Assembly (NCBI RefSeq): GCF_024679245.1
Contig: NC_090188.1
Location: forward strand, 35,679,992-35,743,991
Origin: Pseudorasbora parva
Lineage: Eukaryota > Chordata > Actinopteri > Cypriniformes > Gobionidae
Reading direction: 5' to 3'
DNA: 64,000 bases
Shown here: one piece after another, positions 11,380-22,823 of the stretch
How positions within the stretch are numbered: the first letter of the stretch is position 1
How the letters are laid out: each line of letters opens with the position of its first letter
Notes under the pieces: generated by a model
What the model saw: the letters and a program-made list of their open reading frames with translations, nothing else
What the model was told of the DNA's origin: nothing
Database searches by the model: none
Program-made: the position numbers and the translations under genes

Positions 11380-11572
11380 CAGGGCTATTGAACTCTTACC
11401 CTGCGGGGCCAATGCGCTGCAGAGTTTAGCTCCAACCCCGATCAAACACACCCACCTGTGATTTTCTAATGATCCTGGAGACATTGATTAGCATGTTCAG
11501 GTGTGTTTGATTAGGGTTGGAGGTAAACGCTGCAGTGCATTGGCCCTCCAGGGTAAGAGTTGAATAGCCCTG
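11380..11572. mobile_element. CAGGGCTATT fold-back MITE
   Basis: A 193-bp near-palindrome beginning CAGGGCTATTGAACTCTTAC and ending GTAAGAGTTGAATAGCCCTG. The inner GTTTAGCTCCAACCCCGATC pairs with GATTAGGGTTGGAGGTAAAC. CAGGG termini suggest a hAT-type MITE. Flanking 8-mers CAATACAG and CAAACTCG are too different to count as a clear target duplication. Confidence 0.75.
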
Positions 11573-11699
11573 CAAACTCGGTGAAATTAGATAATAGTAA
11601 CACTTCCGCAGATATTCCATATCATAGCAAGCAAAGAGTCTCAACTGAAAAACAAAACGCTGTGCTGCATGTAGCTTTTCATTTCTTAAACAACCTAGG

Positions 11700-11935
11700 A
11701 ATCATGACCCTATTCCATGATGGCAGTGTCAAGATTCAGGCTCAAACTGCATGAAGAATCATTTTCACACACATGATCTGAGTGATCCAGAACTGAGTCT
11801 AGACTTTAAATTCATCGAAAGTCTTTGGGCTGTGCTCGAGGAGACTTTACAGAGTGCTGGACTCTTGCATCGTCAACACAAGACCTTGATCAAAAACTAA
11901 TGTACCTCTTGATGGGAATAAATGATGTTTTTCCA
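11700..11935 (+). pseudogene. Decayed Tc1-like transposase fragment (C-terminal half)
   Basis: Scattered over different frames are pieces that fit the end of a Tc1/mariner transposase: an HDGS-type block where the second catalytic Asp is expected (about 11715), FIESLWAVLEETLQSAG (about 11811-11862), whose E is where the catalytic Glu of PIExLW lies, and STQDLDQKLMYLLMGIND (about 11870-11925) matching the SSIQDL.EKL region. Stops and frameshifts separate them, and no inverted repeats of its own are visible. It is a dead remnant next to N3. Confidence 0.6.
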
Positions 11936-11953
11936 TCAAGAGGTGAATCTTGA

Positions 11954-13153
11954 TAGCCTGGTCTTACCAGACTCTTGCACATTTCATTTGTACATAGAGT
12001 CTGGCCACTCTCCATTGACAAGGGTTTATTTCCGCGAAGGCAGGTACTCTGTTGAGGTTTAAAACTATTGAATCTGCCCTCAGCCACTCTGGATCTGACA
12101 TAACCAATCGCTAACGTTTGGTCGTGACTTCGCCCGTTTCACACAAATCCGTCAAAATAAATGTGCACTTGTGCAGGCCACCCCAGCGATAAAATCATAG
12201 GATATAACCTAAAACTCATGCATTCGGATTGTGATTTATTCACGCCACGGTGAAGGGGAGAGTTTTGTGATCGGGAACGTGCCCCTCACGTGGTCCGTAA
12301 CATGTAATGATTGTATGCTGTGAATAAAATGTCATATGCTTGGTATGATAATACATGCTGCTATAAATAACAGACCAATTCAAACGTTTAAGTGCTTTTA
12401 TTTTAATTTGAGCGGTGATAAATATATTGCTCTTGTAAATACTTGCCAGCATGTTAAAGAAATATAAGTCTAGAAATGCATCCAAATAACAGCAAAGCAA
12501 CCGTATGGTGTTCTGCAGTGGTCAAAAATGATTATAAACAGTGAATTTTGAAGTGATATATTCTTGAAAACTCAGAGATGTAGATTCGGACAGCTATTAC
12601 ATCACCACACGACCTTACATTTGTGAAAAGCAGTAGGTAATTCGGCTGGGGATTTTTACATGGGTGGTGAGAGACGGACAGCAATAAAATAACTGACCAG
12701 TCCCTGTAACTAGAATGATGGCAATACCTTCCAACCCCACGAGAAACAGTTACCGTCCGAATAGCTTCAGCAACTACTTCACCACTAACGGAACGAGCTG
12801 GAAAATCAAACTTTTCCCGAATTCCCCCTGTTGGGGAGGAGGGCCGCAACATCATGGCCACCAAACACCCAGCAAAGATTGTTAATGCTCCGGCTTTAAC
12901 TTCTGGATATTCGGCAGAGGTGCCACATAGGAATGAATGGTTTCGTTCCCATCTTTCTCCGCCGCCATTACTGAACTACAACTCAAACTAGCTCATGACA
13001 CAACGTCATCGTTCTCAGCCACTCCCTCTGTTCGCTGATTGGACCGGCACAAATTTGTTCGGAGAAAACCTAAGAAAACACAGCAATCCCAGACGTAGTA
13101 CTGAAGGAAAATGAAAATTGAGAGGAAGTACGTAGGAGGGCAGAGCCAGGCTA
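11954..13153. mobile_element. N3 element, complete, 9-bp target duplication
   Basis: Exactly 1200 bp from TAGCCTGGTCTTACCAGAC to GAGCCAGGCTA. The 9-mer GAATCTTGA flanks it without mismatch at 11945-11953 and 13154-13162. The termini match N1 and N2 only over the outer 7-8 bases. The longest interior frame, 12532-12864 minus (110 codons), opens within CCAAT/CpG-rich sequence near the right end and shows no transposase motif, so the element is probably non-autonomous. Confidence 0.85.
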
Positions 13154-13162
13154 GAATCTTGA

Positions 13163-14458
13163 CATTGTCATCCTGGAATGTGGCCATGATGTTTCTTCCG
13201 TACTTGTTTAAGAAATAAGAAGCTGCAAACTCTACCAGTTTGTGTTAGAAGAACTGTTGCCAAACATATAACATGCTAGAAACATAATCACTGCAATAAT
13301 GATCCAATCATAGACTCGTAAGCATTTACCTATTTAAATCCAAACAGTGACTTTTTTTTGGCCAGGCAGTGTAGTTTCAGCCATCTCTGTACTTGTCCAC
13401 AATCAAAAAGGAGGCTTTTATTGAACAGTCGAGTCAATAGGGAGCCAACGAGAGTTAAGTGCATATCTCAGGGGTCTGACATCAGAGTCAGGATTAATAT
13501 CTGACACTGCGACTGGCGTTTCAGCTTGTGATCCAAGAGGAAGTTTTCTAGCCTTGGCACTCTCCCCTGATTGTGTCCAGCTAAGGTTGAAAGTGTTTTA
13601 AGACTCTCAAAGACTTATTATTTCTACTCAACTGCACAGTCCTTCGGGAAAAGGTTGTTTTGTAGCAATTCGTTAAACACCTCACAGCTGTGCTTTGGAT
13701 GTTTATGATAAAACGGTGCTTTGAGAGTTGGTGCTCAGGCAGCATGGCCTTTCTGTCAGAGACCTGTCACTGCTGTGTCTCAGCCTGACAGGTTTGTGCC
13801 AAGCACTGTAAGATGCCACGCTGGCTTGGTTTGAGGAACACTATAAATGCCAACAGTCACACAAATATTACTGCCCAGAGAGAAATAAACAAATGACATG
13901 CAAAGATTCATGACGGGATTGCTTAATAATCCATAGAAGGGTTTAAGAGCGTTCTGGTGTTTTTTCTTTGAGGTGTGGTCCTGAAAAAAAACTAAAAGAT
14001 TATTGAACTGCATGCCGCAATCTCATCAGTGAATACAAGCTCACAGACTAAATGTTAATTATCAGGAAAACCCATATGGAGAAATCCCTGAAGTGGCACC
14101 AGTATTTACCATAGTACTGTCTGATTGTTTTTTAATAATTTAAAATCACAACCTAGAGACTCATTAGAAAAATGTGCCTCTACCTACAACTCTGAAACCA
14201 CTCAAATAAACACTAGTGGCACTTTTCACTCAGATTATGATAAAATGGGCAGATTATTGATTAAGCATGGTTCCTCGCACAAGGCTGTCATCACAGGCAC
14301 AATATTTAAACTATGTTTGCATCACAACTATGTTTAATAAGCTCCATTTTATTATGTTATATTATATTATATAAGCAGTCATAAGTTGCACAGGTATATT
14401 TGAGGCAATAGCTAATATGGGTCAAAAATTTTCTTTTATGCCAAAAATCATTAGGATA
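13163..14458. other. Unassigned non-coding DNA
   Basis: Single-copy in this window. The short frames at 13780-14013 minus and 14125-14337 plus lack any recognisable motif. Confidence 0.4.
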
Positions 14459-15030
14459 TTAAAGGGATACTTCACCGCTTTTTTATATTAAACTATGTTA
14501 TTCCCTTAACTAAAACGAGTTGATACATACCACTCTCATGCACTTAATCGCTCTGACGCACGGTGACGATCTGATAGCGTTTAGCTTAGCCCACTAAGCC
14601 CAGTTCATTCACTATGGTACCAAACAGAGATCAAGTTAGAAGCGACCAAACAGCTCCACGTTTTCCCCATTTAAATACAGTTACACGAAAAGTTGAATCT
14701 CACATCTCCCCCTCCCCCCTATTGACAGAAATGAGAGAGGGAGGGGAGACGTGAGGAAAGATGTTTCAGTGGTCGACAGTGGATGAGTGGTCGTTCAACT
14801 ATTCGTGTAACTGTATTTAAATAGGGGAAACGTGGAGGCGTTTGGTCGCTTCTAACTTGATCTCTGTTTGTTTCCATAGTGAATGAACTGGGCTTAGTGG
14901 GCTAAGCTAAACGCTATCAGATCGTCACCGTGCGTTAGAGCGATTAAGTGCATGAGAGTGGTATGTATCAACTTGTCTTAGTTGAGAAAATAACAGTTTA
15001 ATATGAAAAAGCGGTGAAGTATCCCTTTAA
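14459..15030. mobile_element. TTAA-E fold-back element, complete
   Basis: A long near-perfect inverted repeat bounded by TTAA at 14459-14462 and 15027-15030. The arms, about 14459-14697 and 14789-15030, pair almost throughout (TTAAAGGGATACTTCACCGC with GCGGTGAAGTATCCCTTTAA, and onward through ATCTGATAGCGTTTAGCTTA). The 90-base loop can itself fold, with CTCCCCCTCCCC opposite GGGAGGGGAG. No coding capacity. A transcript through it would form a very long hairpin. A single arm of the family lies at 38444-38585. Confidence 0.85.
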
Positions 15031-15514
15031 GTAAAGATCATGTTCCATGAATATATGTTGTAAATGTCCTACCATAAATACATCAAAAATGTATTGTTAT
15101 TAGTAGTAATATGCATTGCCTAAGGACTTCATCCGGACAACTTTAAAGGCAATTTCCAAGCCATTTAGATTTGTTTGGCACCCTCAAATTCCAGATTTTG
15201 ATATAGTTGTCGCACGGCCAAATACTGTCTTATCATAACAAACCATACATCAATGGAAAGCTTATCAAAGTTTTGTGGTCCAGGGTTCAGCATTGCACAA
15301 GCGATGTGGTGCACTTATTAACTATAATGGAGGTGGTCCCCTTAAACACAAATCATGAGAAAACATGTTTACTTTTGAAGTAGTCACTTCAAGAGACACA
15401 AACTACTTTTTCTGGGATATTCGGGAGGAGATTGGAACTTTAAGTTTGATTTCTACATTCCCATTATTGTTTTTTCACACCAACATAATCAGTACAGTAA
15501 AATGTGCTAACAGA
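15031..15514. other. Unassigned non-coding DNA
   Basis: No supported feature. Confidence 0.4.
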
Positions 15515-15690
15515 TACTGTGGGAGTGTGGGCTGGGCCTTGATACCGCAGCTCCACTTCACACAAATCCGTGCAAGATGTCAGCACCATATTGGCGCCAA
15601 ACCTAACCCTAACCTCACCTGCTTCACTTTTTTACAATGCAAAAAGATTGAAGGTGTGTCGTCCATATTTTTTTTACAGTCTATAGTTGA
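15515..15690 (-). repeat. Dispersed non-coding repeat fragment
   Basis: Contains TTCACACAAATCCGTGCAAG, ATATTGGCGCC and TTTTTTTTACAGTCTATAG. The first also occurs in part within N3 (TTTCACACAAATCCGTC near 12140). I recall this as a common fish repeat, but the class is unassigned. The 114-residue frame crossing it is not credible. Confidence 0.4.
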
Positions 15691-16479
15691 TACAGGCACA
15701 TATTTCTAGTAAGCCTGGATTGGAAAAAACATTGTTTACCATGGGCCAAACTGCCAACTTGTCCAAAAACATATAAACAAAGTTTAAATATGGACAATAA
15801 AAATACTGTAAGCTACAAATTTTAACTGTAGCAACATACCAGTGTACCAAAACATGGTTTCTATGCTATTCTTGGTCCCCAAAAAATCCACAACAACAAT
15901 ATGGTTTGATAATGTGGGAAATTAAGTATGTAAGTATAAAGTAGTAGGCCTATTTATATTGTAAGGTGGTTCTTCTTTTACAAAAAAATAATAATAATAA
16001 AATACCCTACTACCAGAAATTATATGGCCCAGAAAATATAGATTTATCCCAGCACTTTGTTTAAAAATATACTTTTGCTAAATATGGATAAGTTTTCTGG
16101 TACCATCTAGCCTATAGAATATAGCTCCATTTTGCTAGCGTCCATAATCTCACACGAAAGGGAATTCCTGGCCTTCCTCCTCACATTCTTCTCATTTTTA
16201 CTATAAAGTCATTGAGGTGGAACAAAACAAAAGCTATGATGATGGTGTCTCAGGGACTGCCCGTATGTTTTTATCTCCAGCTGACGAGCTTCCACAACAT
16301 ACTAGAGCGCCATTGAGCAATGCGCACTGGAGTTTACTCAAAGGAAAACCCACAGGCTTGCCGCTGGAAACGGGAAACACCCGCAGGAAGAAAGGGAGTG
16401 TGGGAGAAAAAAAGGGGGGAGATAATTAAACGAAGAACTGAACTGGATATGTTTGCCTGAGTCTACTCATTTTCCTGTA
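15691..16479. other. Unassigned non-coding DNA
   Basis: No supported gene. The 70-residue plus frame at 16217-16429 is rich in Gly/Lys/Arg at its end and has no known motif; it lies next to the CpG-rich block, so an exon here cannot be excluded. Confidence 0.35.
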
Positions 16480-17540
16480 CTTCAGACGAGCAGGGGGCGT
16501 TCTCACTGTTCGCATTCTTGCGTTCCGTCAGCGCTGGGGTTTTATTTGATTTTATTCTGAGTACGCATGCGTTATACGTTGCGTTTTTAAGACGGCGCGT
16601 CAAGTTAAGAATAGTTTAACTTTTAAGAACGCGCCTCGAGAACGTTTCAACGCAACGTCCTGCCGCACTGTCACTCTCTCTCTCTCCGCTCACATATACG
16701 GAGTACAGTCGGACACTGCAGTGGATCAAACACACACACTCGCACTGTCCGTCCAGTTCGGCGAAGCTTGAAAGTACGGGTTGCATGCTTGAAATCACTG
16801 AAGGGATCCGATGCCACGTAATCAATCACGGAGAGCGTATGATGTGTCTCGGAGTTGTGCGTGCAGTCAGCGTTAAAGTTGAGACCACTGTTGCTTTCAA
16901 GGTTATCCTGAAACGGATTGCACGGAGCCAATGCGCCAAAAGCGCATCCGGTCGCTCGCCTTGTAATTCTCTTATGCATGCAAGCTTGAAATGTAATGTT
17001 CATGCACGAGTCAAAGCCATGACACTGCCAGCACATGTGTAAACGGGACGTCTTGTGCAGCTAAGACTGAAAGTGCACTGGATGATGCAGCACTGCTGAT
17101 CATCACTGTGCAATGCACGACAATACTCAATGCGGACAGTAACGTCTCGAAACACTTCCTTGGCGAGTTGTTTTTATCTAATCCTCTTCAGAGAGACGAA
17201 CCCAGCCCCCTTATCTCTCCCCTCACAACCCTCCCCTTGTCCAGCAGCAGCGGTAACGTTAACTGTTAGCAGCACCCATGTTCAGTTTCCATTCCAGGAA
17301 CTCACCGTTCTTGTGCCCTGATGATGTCGTTGTGAGGAGACACCGAATGCGGGGAAAGCAGAAGAGGCTACGGCTCCGCTGCTCCGGGACAGGAGGAGGA
17401 CCGATCTACACACTTTCGCTGCCATCTCTGGAGTGAAACCCGGCCGAGAGAACGCAAGTGCTGCGGGCGAACCGACTGAGACTGTTGAAGGAAAGGGAGG
17501 GGAAATAGGAAGGGCTGCTGGCTGGGCTGGGCTAATATGT
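16480..17540. promoter_or_regulatory. CpG-rich block, possible promoter region
   Basis: Dense in CG dinucleotides (for example 16500-16640, 16740-16780 and 17335-17480) against AT-rich surroundings, and free of any repeat found elsewhere in the window. It contains the predicted first exon near its right side and two TC/AC runs at 16675-16740. Several overlapping frames on both strands are a by-product of composition. A transcription start cannot be placed from sequence alone. Confidence 0.45.
17306..17425 (-). CDS. Predicted first coding exon of a nuclear gene for a mitochondrial protein
   Basis: Forty codons on the minus strand, from ATG at 17425 to an exon end at 17306 followed directly by GTGAGT (17305-17300), a strong splice donor in phase 0. 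The start has G at -3 and +4, a good Kozak setting. The peptide begins MAAKVCRSVLLLSRSSG and has no Asp or Glu in 40 residues, but has five Lys/Arg, three His, many Ser and Ala and short Leu/Val and Phe runs: the composition of a cleavable mitochondrial targeting sequence. It lies in a CpG-rich, repeat-free block. I do not recognise the gene, and no later exon is identified; the gene would continue toward lower coordinates. The 177-residue minus frame at 17368-17901 is another frame and is not the gene. The exon could still be chance in GC-rich DNA. Confidence 0.5.
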
Positions 17541-17823
17541 CATACACACGCACAACACCACACACACACGTATAGCGTACACAATGTTTCAAAAGATGGC
17601 TAGTGTAGTTCCGCGTTCGAAGCGAAGTGGCAAAATATAATATTGCATTATTGGTGTGGTTTGAAAAACTAGCGAACACGGATTTAAAAAGCAGCCCGCG
17701 ACGGACAGCAATGTAAAAGTAGCCCAGTTCTACGAGAAAACCGCAGACTTGGCAACACAGTCCTAATGTTTTTCTCATAACATATTCGTCCGAAATGTCA
17801 GCATAAAGTAAGTCGTAGACTGG

Positions 17824-18667
17824 GGCCTGTTGCATGAAGCTAACTGAACAAACTCTGAGTTTAAGAGTAGGTTTATAGTTGACAAATCCAGATAAATCCA
17901 ACCTGGTTTAGATCAAGTTCAACCGTTTAGGTTTGATTCAGAGTTAGCGATCAACTCTGAAGCGCGTGCACAAGAAATTGTGGCACGTGTGGCAAACAGC
18001 CAATCACGGTGTCCATTTGATTCACTACTCTTCTGAAGATTGAGAGATCATTTTGGAAATTATTATGTAATTAAATGTGTTTACAAGTCAGGAATAAACA
18101 GTTCTGCTGCAGCGAAAGATTGAGAGGCAGTAAAAGAATATCTGACTATATCAATGGATGATGTAAATCAAAGAAATATGCCTAATAATCATAGGTTCAC
18201 AAAGAGCTCAAATTAATACATGTTGTTTAAAATAATTATTAATGCATGTATTATATTTATATTACTATTTGGCTACTTGTCAATTAATATAATATTTATA
18301 TTAATATATTATATGAATTAAAAGTGATTATAATTCATATAATATCAATATAATAAATAATTAGCACCAAAAGATGCACAATTTTATTTCAAAAGTTTTT
18401 TTCGTTATAAACTGCTTTAATTTGGAACGAGATTTACCGGATGTGTGGCTTTATAGCGTTTTTACTGATTGGCCCAGTTTGGTTTGCGATCTCTAACCCA
18501 GAATAAAACCTGTTCCAGAGCACGTTAGCTGTGTAGTGTAAATAACCATGGTGATGAACACTGATAAAAACCAATCCACCTTCTTGAGCCCGAAAAAAAC
18601 AGAGTTTGCTCAAACTAATCTCTAACTTACCTGGGTAACAACCGAAACCAGCTTTGTCCAACAGGCC
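17824..18667. mobile_element. GGCCTGTTG-ended DNA element
   Basis: Starts GGCCTGTTGCATGAAGCTAA; the reverse complement of its right end reads GGCCTGTTGGACAAAGCTGG, so it has short inverted repeats. Both halves carry CTCTGAGTT/CTCTAACTTA-type motifs in opposite sense. ACT occurs next to both ends and could be a 3-bp target duplication, which with GGCC termini would fit PIF-Harbinger, but the exact ends are uncertain. No coding capacity. Confidence 0.55.
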
Positions 18668-19532
18668 ACTGAAATGCAACGGTCTCTAGGACAACATGAA
18701 AGGAGCGCTTTGATTGGCCGAGTGGTTACCTGACGGCACCGCTTTGAACGCTTTTCGTCCAATGAGAGAAGAGGCGCAGCTCTGTAGTTTTGACAACCTG
18801 AAGAGAAAAGAAACTGTGTATTTTGAGAGTGTTCCACATTTACTACAAAGAAAGTAGCCATTTTGTCAGTCAAGTTAAAATCCCCATGAAATCAAAAATG
18901 ACAATTCTTTCTGTCTATGGAATGTTGTTTATTATAAATAATAAATATTATTTATTATAAATGATTTATCTGTGCACATTATAATTATAATTATTTTTAT
19001 CTTAATCAAACATAATTTTTCTTCTCAGATAACGTGTTTACTGGTGCTAGGGCAGAACAAGCTGTCACTCACTTGGCAGCAATAGCAAATTTCCCAATGG
19101 ACAAAATCAAGTCCTGTCCTATATTTTTTCTTGTGAGTGGCAGTTTCACTCAGAAAAGACTATCAAAACTTCTGTTTCGTGCAGACATAAAAATTGTCAT
19201 AAACAACACAATCCCATTCCCAACCTGGATAGGTCTACGTGTCTGCATGCTCTCTGCACCTCCTTTAACATGGTGGATTATCAGTATGGATCTATGTGGG
19301 ACAGGTGCAACACTATTAACATTTCCGTGAGTTTCTTGGAGGCTATTTGTATAGGAAAGACAACATTTTAATACAATTTATCCAATCTACATCTGTCAGA
19401 TACGGCTACCTTCCCACACTGCTGCATCATCTGATATGAATATATTCATACTTGAATAGACAACGACAAATGTTACAACTGACTCCATGAGAGGGGACGG
19501 TTGCAACATTCATCAAAATGTAATATCATTCC
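18668..19532. other. Unassigned DNA with one 98-codon frame
   Basis: AT-rich. The plus frame 19034-19330 (98 codons) follows a TTTTTCTTCTCAG that could act as a splice acceptor and begins near MFTGARAEQAVTHLAAIANF, but I recognise no family and the latter half looks unlike a protein. I would not call it a gene without transcript support. Confidence 0.3.
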
Positions 19533-19964
19533 TTAAAGGAACTGTTTGTAAGAAATGTATTTTAATTAATTATAAAATGGCCCTGATATGTCACTAGAAA
19601 TTAATAAATCATGTTAATTTCAAATACTTATATTACTGACAACAGTAGTCCGGCCAGGATATTGTCATTTAAAAGTTGTTTTTTGCAGCCCGCAACTGAT
19701 GTTGATGTTGACATGTTGTGTTTTGGCCTGAAGCGTCACCATCCACCTATCAACCAATCACAAAGTCAGTAGTGTTTCAGCATCTGCGTTGCCAGATCTG
19801 CTCTAGTTACCACAGCTGCATCTGCAAATTTTCCTGCTGGATCCTGCAGTCTATATGGCAACCTCGAGTCAGTGGGGAGGGGGAGAGGGATACACCGCTC
19901 TACAGTCATTTGAAAGTGATTGCAGTACCAGTTTTGGCCACACTCTTACATACACTTCCTTTAA
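19533..19964. mobile_element. TTAA-F MITE
   Basis: A 432-bp element bounded by TTAA at 19533-19536 and 19961-19964. Inverted ends are TTAAAGGAACTGTTTGTAAG and, as reverse complement of the right, TTAAAGGAAGTGTATGTAAG. The frame at 19718-19969 inside it is not supported as coding. Confidence 0.75.
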
Positions 19965-20095
19965 CATAATTTTTAAAAGACTAGTAAAATGGAAAACATT
20001 TTCAAGTAATAATTAACAGTTTTGGTAAATTATTACAATACATTTGAATATAACACTGAAATGTAATACAGTTGCAACAAGCTACACCGAAGACT
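19965..20095. other. Unassigned non-coding DNA
   Basis: AT-rich spacer with no supported feature. Confidence 0.4.
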
Positions 20096-20830
20096 TAGCC
20101 TGACGTGGTCATACTCAATTCTAGTCAGAATATGAGTCTGAAACTGCTCCATTGGGCTGTGATTATGGGGCGTGTTTCAACCCAACCAGGAAAGACATCA
20201 ATTGGATAGACCTACAACCAATCAGAGCAATGAAGCGACGCATTGTCAAATGTCAACATAGTTCAACTGCACTGTGTTGTCCAGTTCGCGTTTTTTCCCC
20301 CGCAGTTTGTTTTCTATGTCAGCGGGTTTAAGCGACTATTATGCACTGTAAAAAAATTTGGTTGTTTTTTGTTGGTTTAACTTAAAAAAGTAAGTAACCT
20401 GGTAGCCTTAAAATTTTGAGTTTATTGAAATTAAAAATTTGAGTTGATACAATGAAGGAAATTTGTTTAATAAATAGAAACTCAAAATATTTTTGTATCT
20501 GAACCATATAAAAAATGTGATAAATCATGAAAATAGCACTATTTGGCATGTTTCACTGCATCATCAGAAATAAAACACACACAATTACCCAATATGCTTA
20601 AACAATCTTTTAATAATATTTTAATAAAGTTTGTCGAATCTCAAAAAATTGTTCATTGTATTAACTCAAAATTTCAATTTCAATGAACTCAAAATTTTAA
20701 GGCAACCAGGTAACTTTTTTCCTAAATAATTTTTTACAGTGTGTGATATATAGACCCATGAGTGCAAATTTTAGCAGGCAACCTTGGCAAAATAACACAC
20801 ATTTTACCCCCCAAACGCCATTTTCCCCCC
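20096..20830 (+). mobile_element. N2 element, copy 2, left part, carrying a MITE
   Basis: TAGCCTGACGTGGTCATAC through ACCCATGAGTGCAAATTTTAG matches 8839-9130 closely. The match is broken by a 398-bp MITE at 20344-20741 that the first copy lacks. The right half of N2 (equivalent to 9130-9495) is missing; Tc1-derived sequence follows instead, so no 9-bp duplication can be tested. Confidence 0.75.
20344..20741. mobile_element. CACTGTAAAAAA-ended MITE inserted in N2
   Basis: Starts CACTGTAAAAAAATTTGG and ends TTTTTTACAGTG. CTTAAAATTTTGAGTTTATT near the left is mirrored by ATGAACTCAAAATTTTAAGG near the right. The N2 copy at 8839 reads straight through the site (GCGACTATTAT then GGGATAGACCC), which shows the insertion. 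AT-rich, non-coding. Confidence 0.8.
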
Positions 20831-20833
20831 GGA

Positions 20834-21065
20834 GAACCCATTCCTAATCTGTGGGGGTCCACACTGCAGCGCTTCAACTGAATGCTTTGCACGAGGTTTA
20901 GGAGTTTTAACCATTCTTCTAGTTGCACATTTGTGAGGTCAGACACTGATGTTGGACGAGAAGGCCTGGCTCGCAATCTCCGCTCTAATTCATCCCAAAG
21001 GTGTTCTATCAGGTTGAGGTCAGGACTCTGTGCAGGCCAGTCAAGTTCCTCCACACCAAACTTGC
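20834..21065 (-). pseudogene. Tc1-like transposase C-terminal fragment
   Basis: Minus-strand frame containing WPAQSPDLNPIEHLWDELE (about 21036-20980), the conserved block with the catalytic Glu of the Tc1 DDE domain, then RPTSVSDLTN and EEWLKLLN, a usual Tc1 C-terminal order. The two catalytic Asp residues and the N-terminal DNA-binding region are absent, and the end is frameshifted, so it is inactive. It lies between the broken N2 copy and a reverse MITE fragment, with no TIRs of its own. Confidence 0.8.
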
Positions 21066-21215
21066 TCATTTTTTATGATTTATCACATTTTTTTATGTGG
21101 TACAGACAATAATATTTTGAGTTTCTATTTATTAAACAAATTTCCTTCATTTTAATAACTTAAATTTTTAATTTCTATAAACTCAAAATTTTAAGGCAGG
21201 CAGGTTACTTATATA
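21066..21215 (-). mobile_element. CACTGTAAAAAA MITE fragment, reverse orientation
   Basis: Reverse complement of 20385-20525 (AAACTCAAAATTTTAAGG, TTAAACAAATTTCCTTCATT, GATTTATCACATTTTTTTAT). It ends in a TATATA run. Confidence 0.65.
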
Positions 21216-22536
21216 TATTATACTTATATATATATATATAAACAATATTTAATTGAACTATTTATTTTAGTGGTGCAATCCACAAGTTTTATATTTAACA
21301 GAAGAAAGGAAGTCATACAGTTTTGGAACTAGAGGGTAACTATAGATGAAATAATGACAGAATGTAATATGAGATAATCACAATATATATGAGATATGCC
21401 TCAGTGTTCTTTTTGTTTATACAGTGGTAACCAAAACCAGTGGTTACTAACATTCTTAAAAATATCTACTTTTATTTTACTCAGAAGAAAAAAAATTGTA
21501 CAGATTTGAACCGACTAGAGGGAGAGCAAGTGATGATGACAGATTTGTCATTACTGGTTGAACCATCAGTTTAGTTACAACTAAATTCAATAAACATTCA
21601 ATATTTCTTAAACCATCTCCTAGACTACCTGCTGTTCCACTGTTCCACTGTGTCATTCATTCTTGCTTCTTGGCAACTGATCCATTCTTTGTATTATATA
21701 ATTATGTCTCTATTATTAGTTTGTCCTTCAAAAAGTTATTTCGAGTTATGGGGCATAAAAATGCCAAACCACATTTAATATACACTATTAAGACACCTAA
21801 TCCACTTAAAGCAATAGCACAGTACACACTCACTGAAATTCAATCTACTGGTACATGTTTATGGTGTTTCACTGAGTCCCAGTGGAGGTTTTGTTGTTTT
21901 CTCAAAAAGATTAGCAGTCAAATACAATTGAGGCTTTTAAGATATGTTTTTGTCTGTTCAAAGGTTGCATGGTGGGTCACACCCTGTAGCTCATAAACTG
22001 TTTGAAACATTCCAGAGTTAAACCTGTGTTTGACTGCATGCACTTCTTCAACGTATAGGACTCTAATACGTGCACACAGCAAATCCATTAGTTTTCCAAA
22101 AGATCATTCATCAAGCTAAGGGATTATTTTAGCATTGATCCGAACCAGTGCCATTGTTTCGATTACACATGCGACACATGTCTTGGGTCTCTGTGGGATT
22201 GCACTATTGTTTGCATACAATTTCTGTTAGAATCAGATGTCTGTTATTGAGTTCAAATTTCACAAACCATAGATCATGCAAAGATGCTACATCTTACTTG
22301 AATCTCTGCGTATGTTCAAATATTTCACATATATTTCTATCACATACAGAACTATCTCTCTACGGTTGATCAGGTGGGATTTGTGTTACCTTTGAGTCTT
22401 GGTTCCACCCAAGGTTCCTTCCTCGCCTTTAAGGAGTGGTTTACTGCTCTCTCTTTTTTTTATGAACACAATTGATAAAAGAACTAGATAACGTTCTGTG
22501 GGCCGTAATGTGCACTTTTCATTTAAAATAAACATT
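21216..22536. other. Unassigned non-coding DNA
   Basis: TA repeats at 21215-21240, otherwise single-copy AT-rich sequence. The frame 21670-21996 (108 codons) has no recognisable motif. Confidence 0.4.
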
Positions 22537-22823
22537 TTAAAGGTGCTATCCAAAAACCACTAGGCCAGTGTTATATATTGAGTTCTAACAATTTCCCAAA
22601 TGTTTCCAACTATTTGTAAATCGTGAGAAATTGCTATTTTAACCAAGGTGCCGGGACGTCTGAGGGAGTCGCTTGTCAATTGTGTCAATTGTGTTACCCT
22701 TGGTTTCCGGTTTTATTTTCCAGAAACTCTTTCTTCCTGCAGTGTGCAACAAGTTTCAAAGCAGCCGCTGAGCGAACACACAAAGTAACTTTATAACGTT
22801 ATTTTCAACATACTCAAATGTAT
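22537..22823 (+). mobile_element. TTAA-type element, left part
   Basis: Starts TTAAAGGTGCTATCCAAAAA at TTAA 22537-22540 and stops at the TTAA that opens the next element. Its own right inverted end is not seen. Contains a directly repeated TCAATTGTG. Class by the TTAA start only. Confidence 0.4.

Noticed and set aside
11372..11580. 8-bp target duplication around the CAGGGC fold-back
   Set aside because: Flanks CAATACAG and CAAACTCG agree only in part, so no claim of a duplication is made.
17368..17901. 177-codon minus-strand frame in the CpG-rich block
   Set aside because: It uses a different frame from the exon with the good start, donor and leader-like composition, shows no known domain and is expected in GC-rich DNA.
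19034..19330. 98-codon frame as a host exon
   Set aside because: A pyrimidine-AG precedes it, but no family is recognised, there is no convincing donor, and composition is poor.
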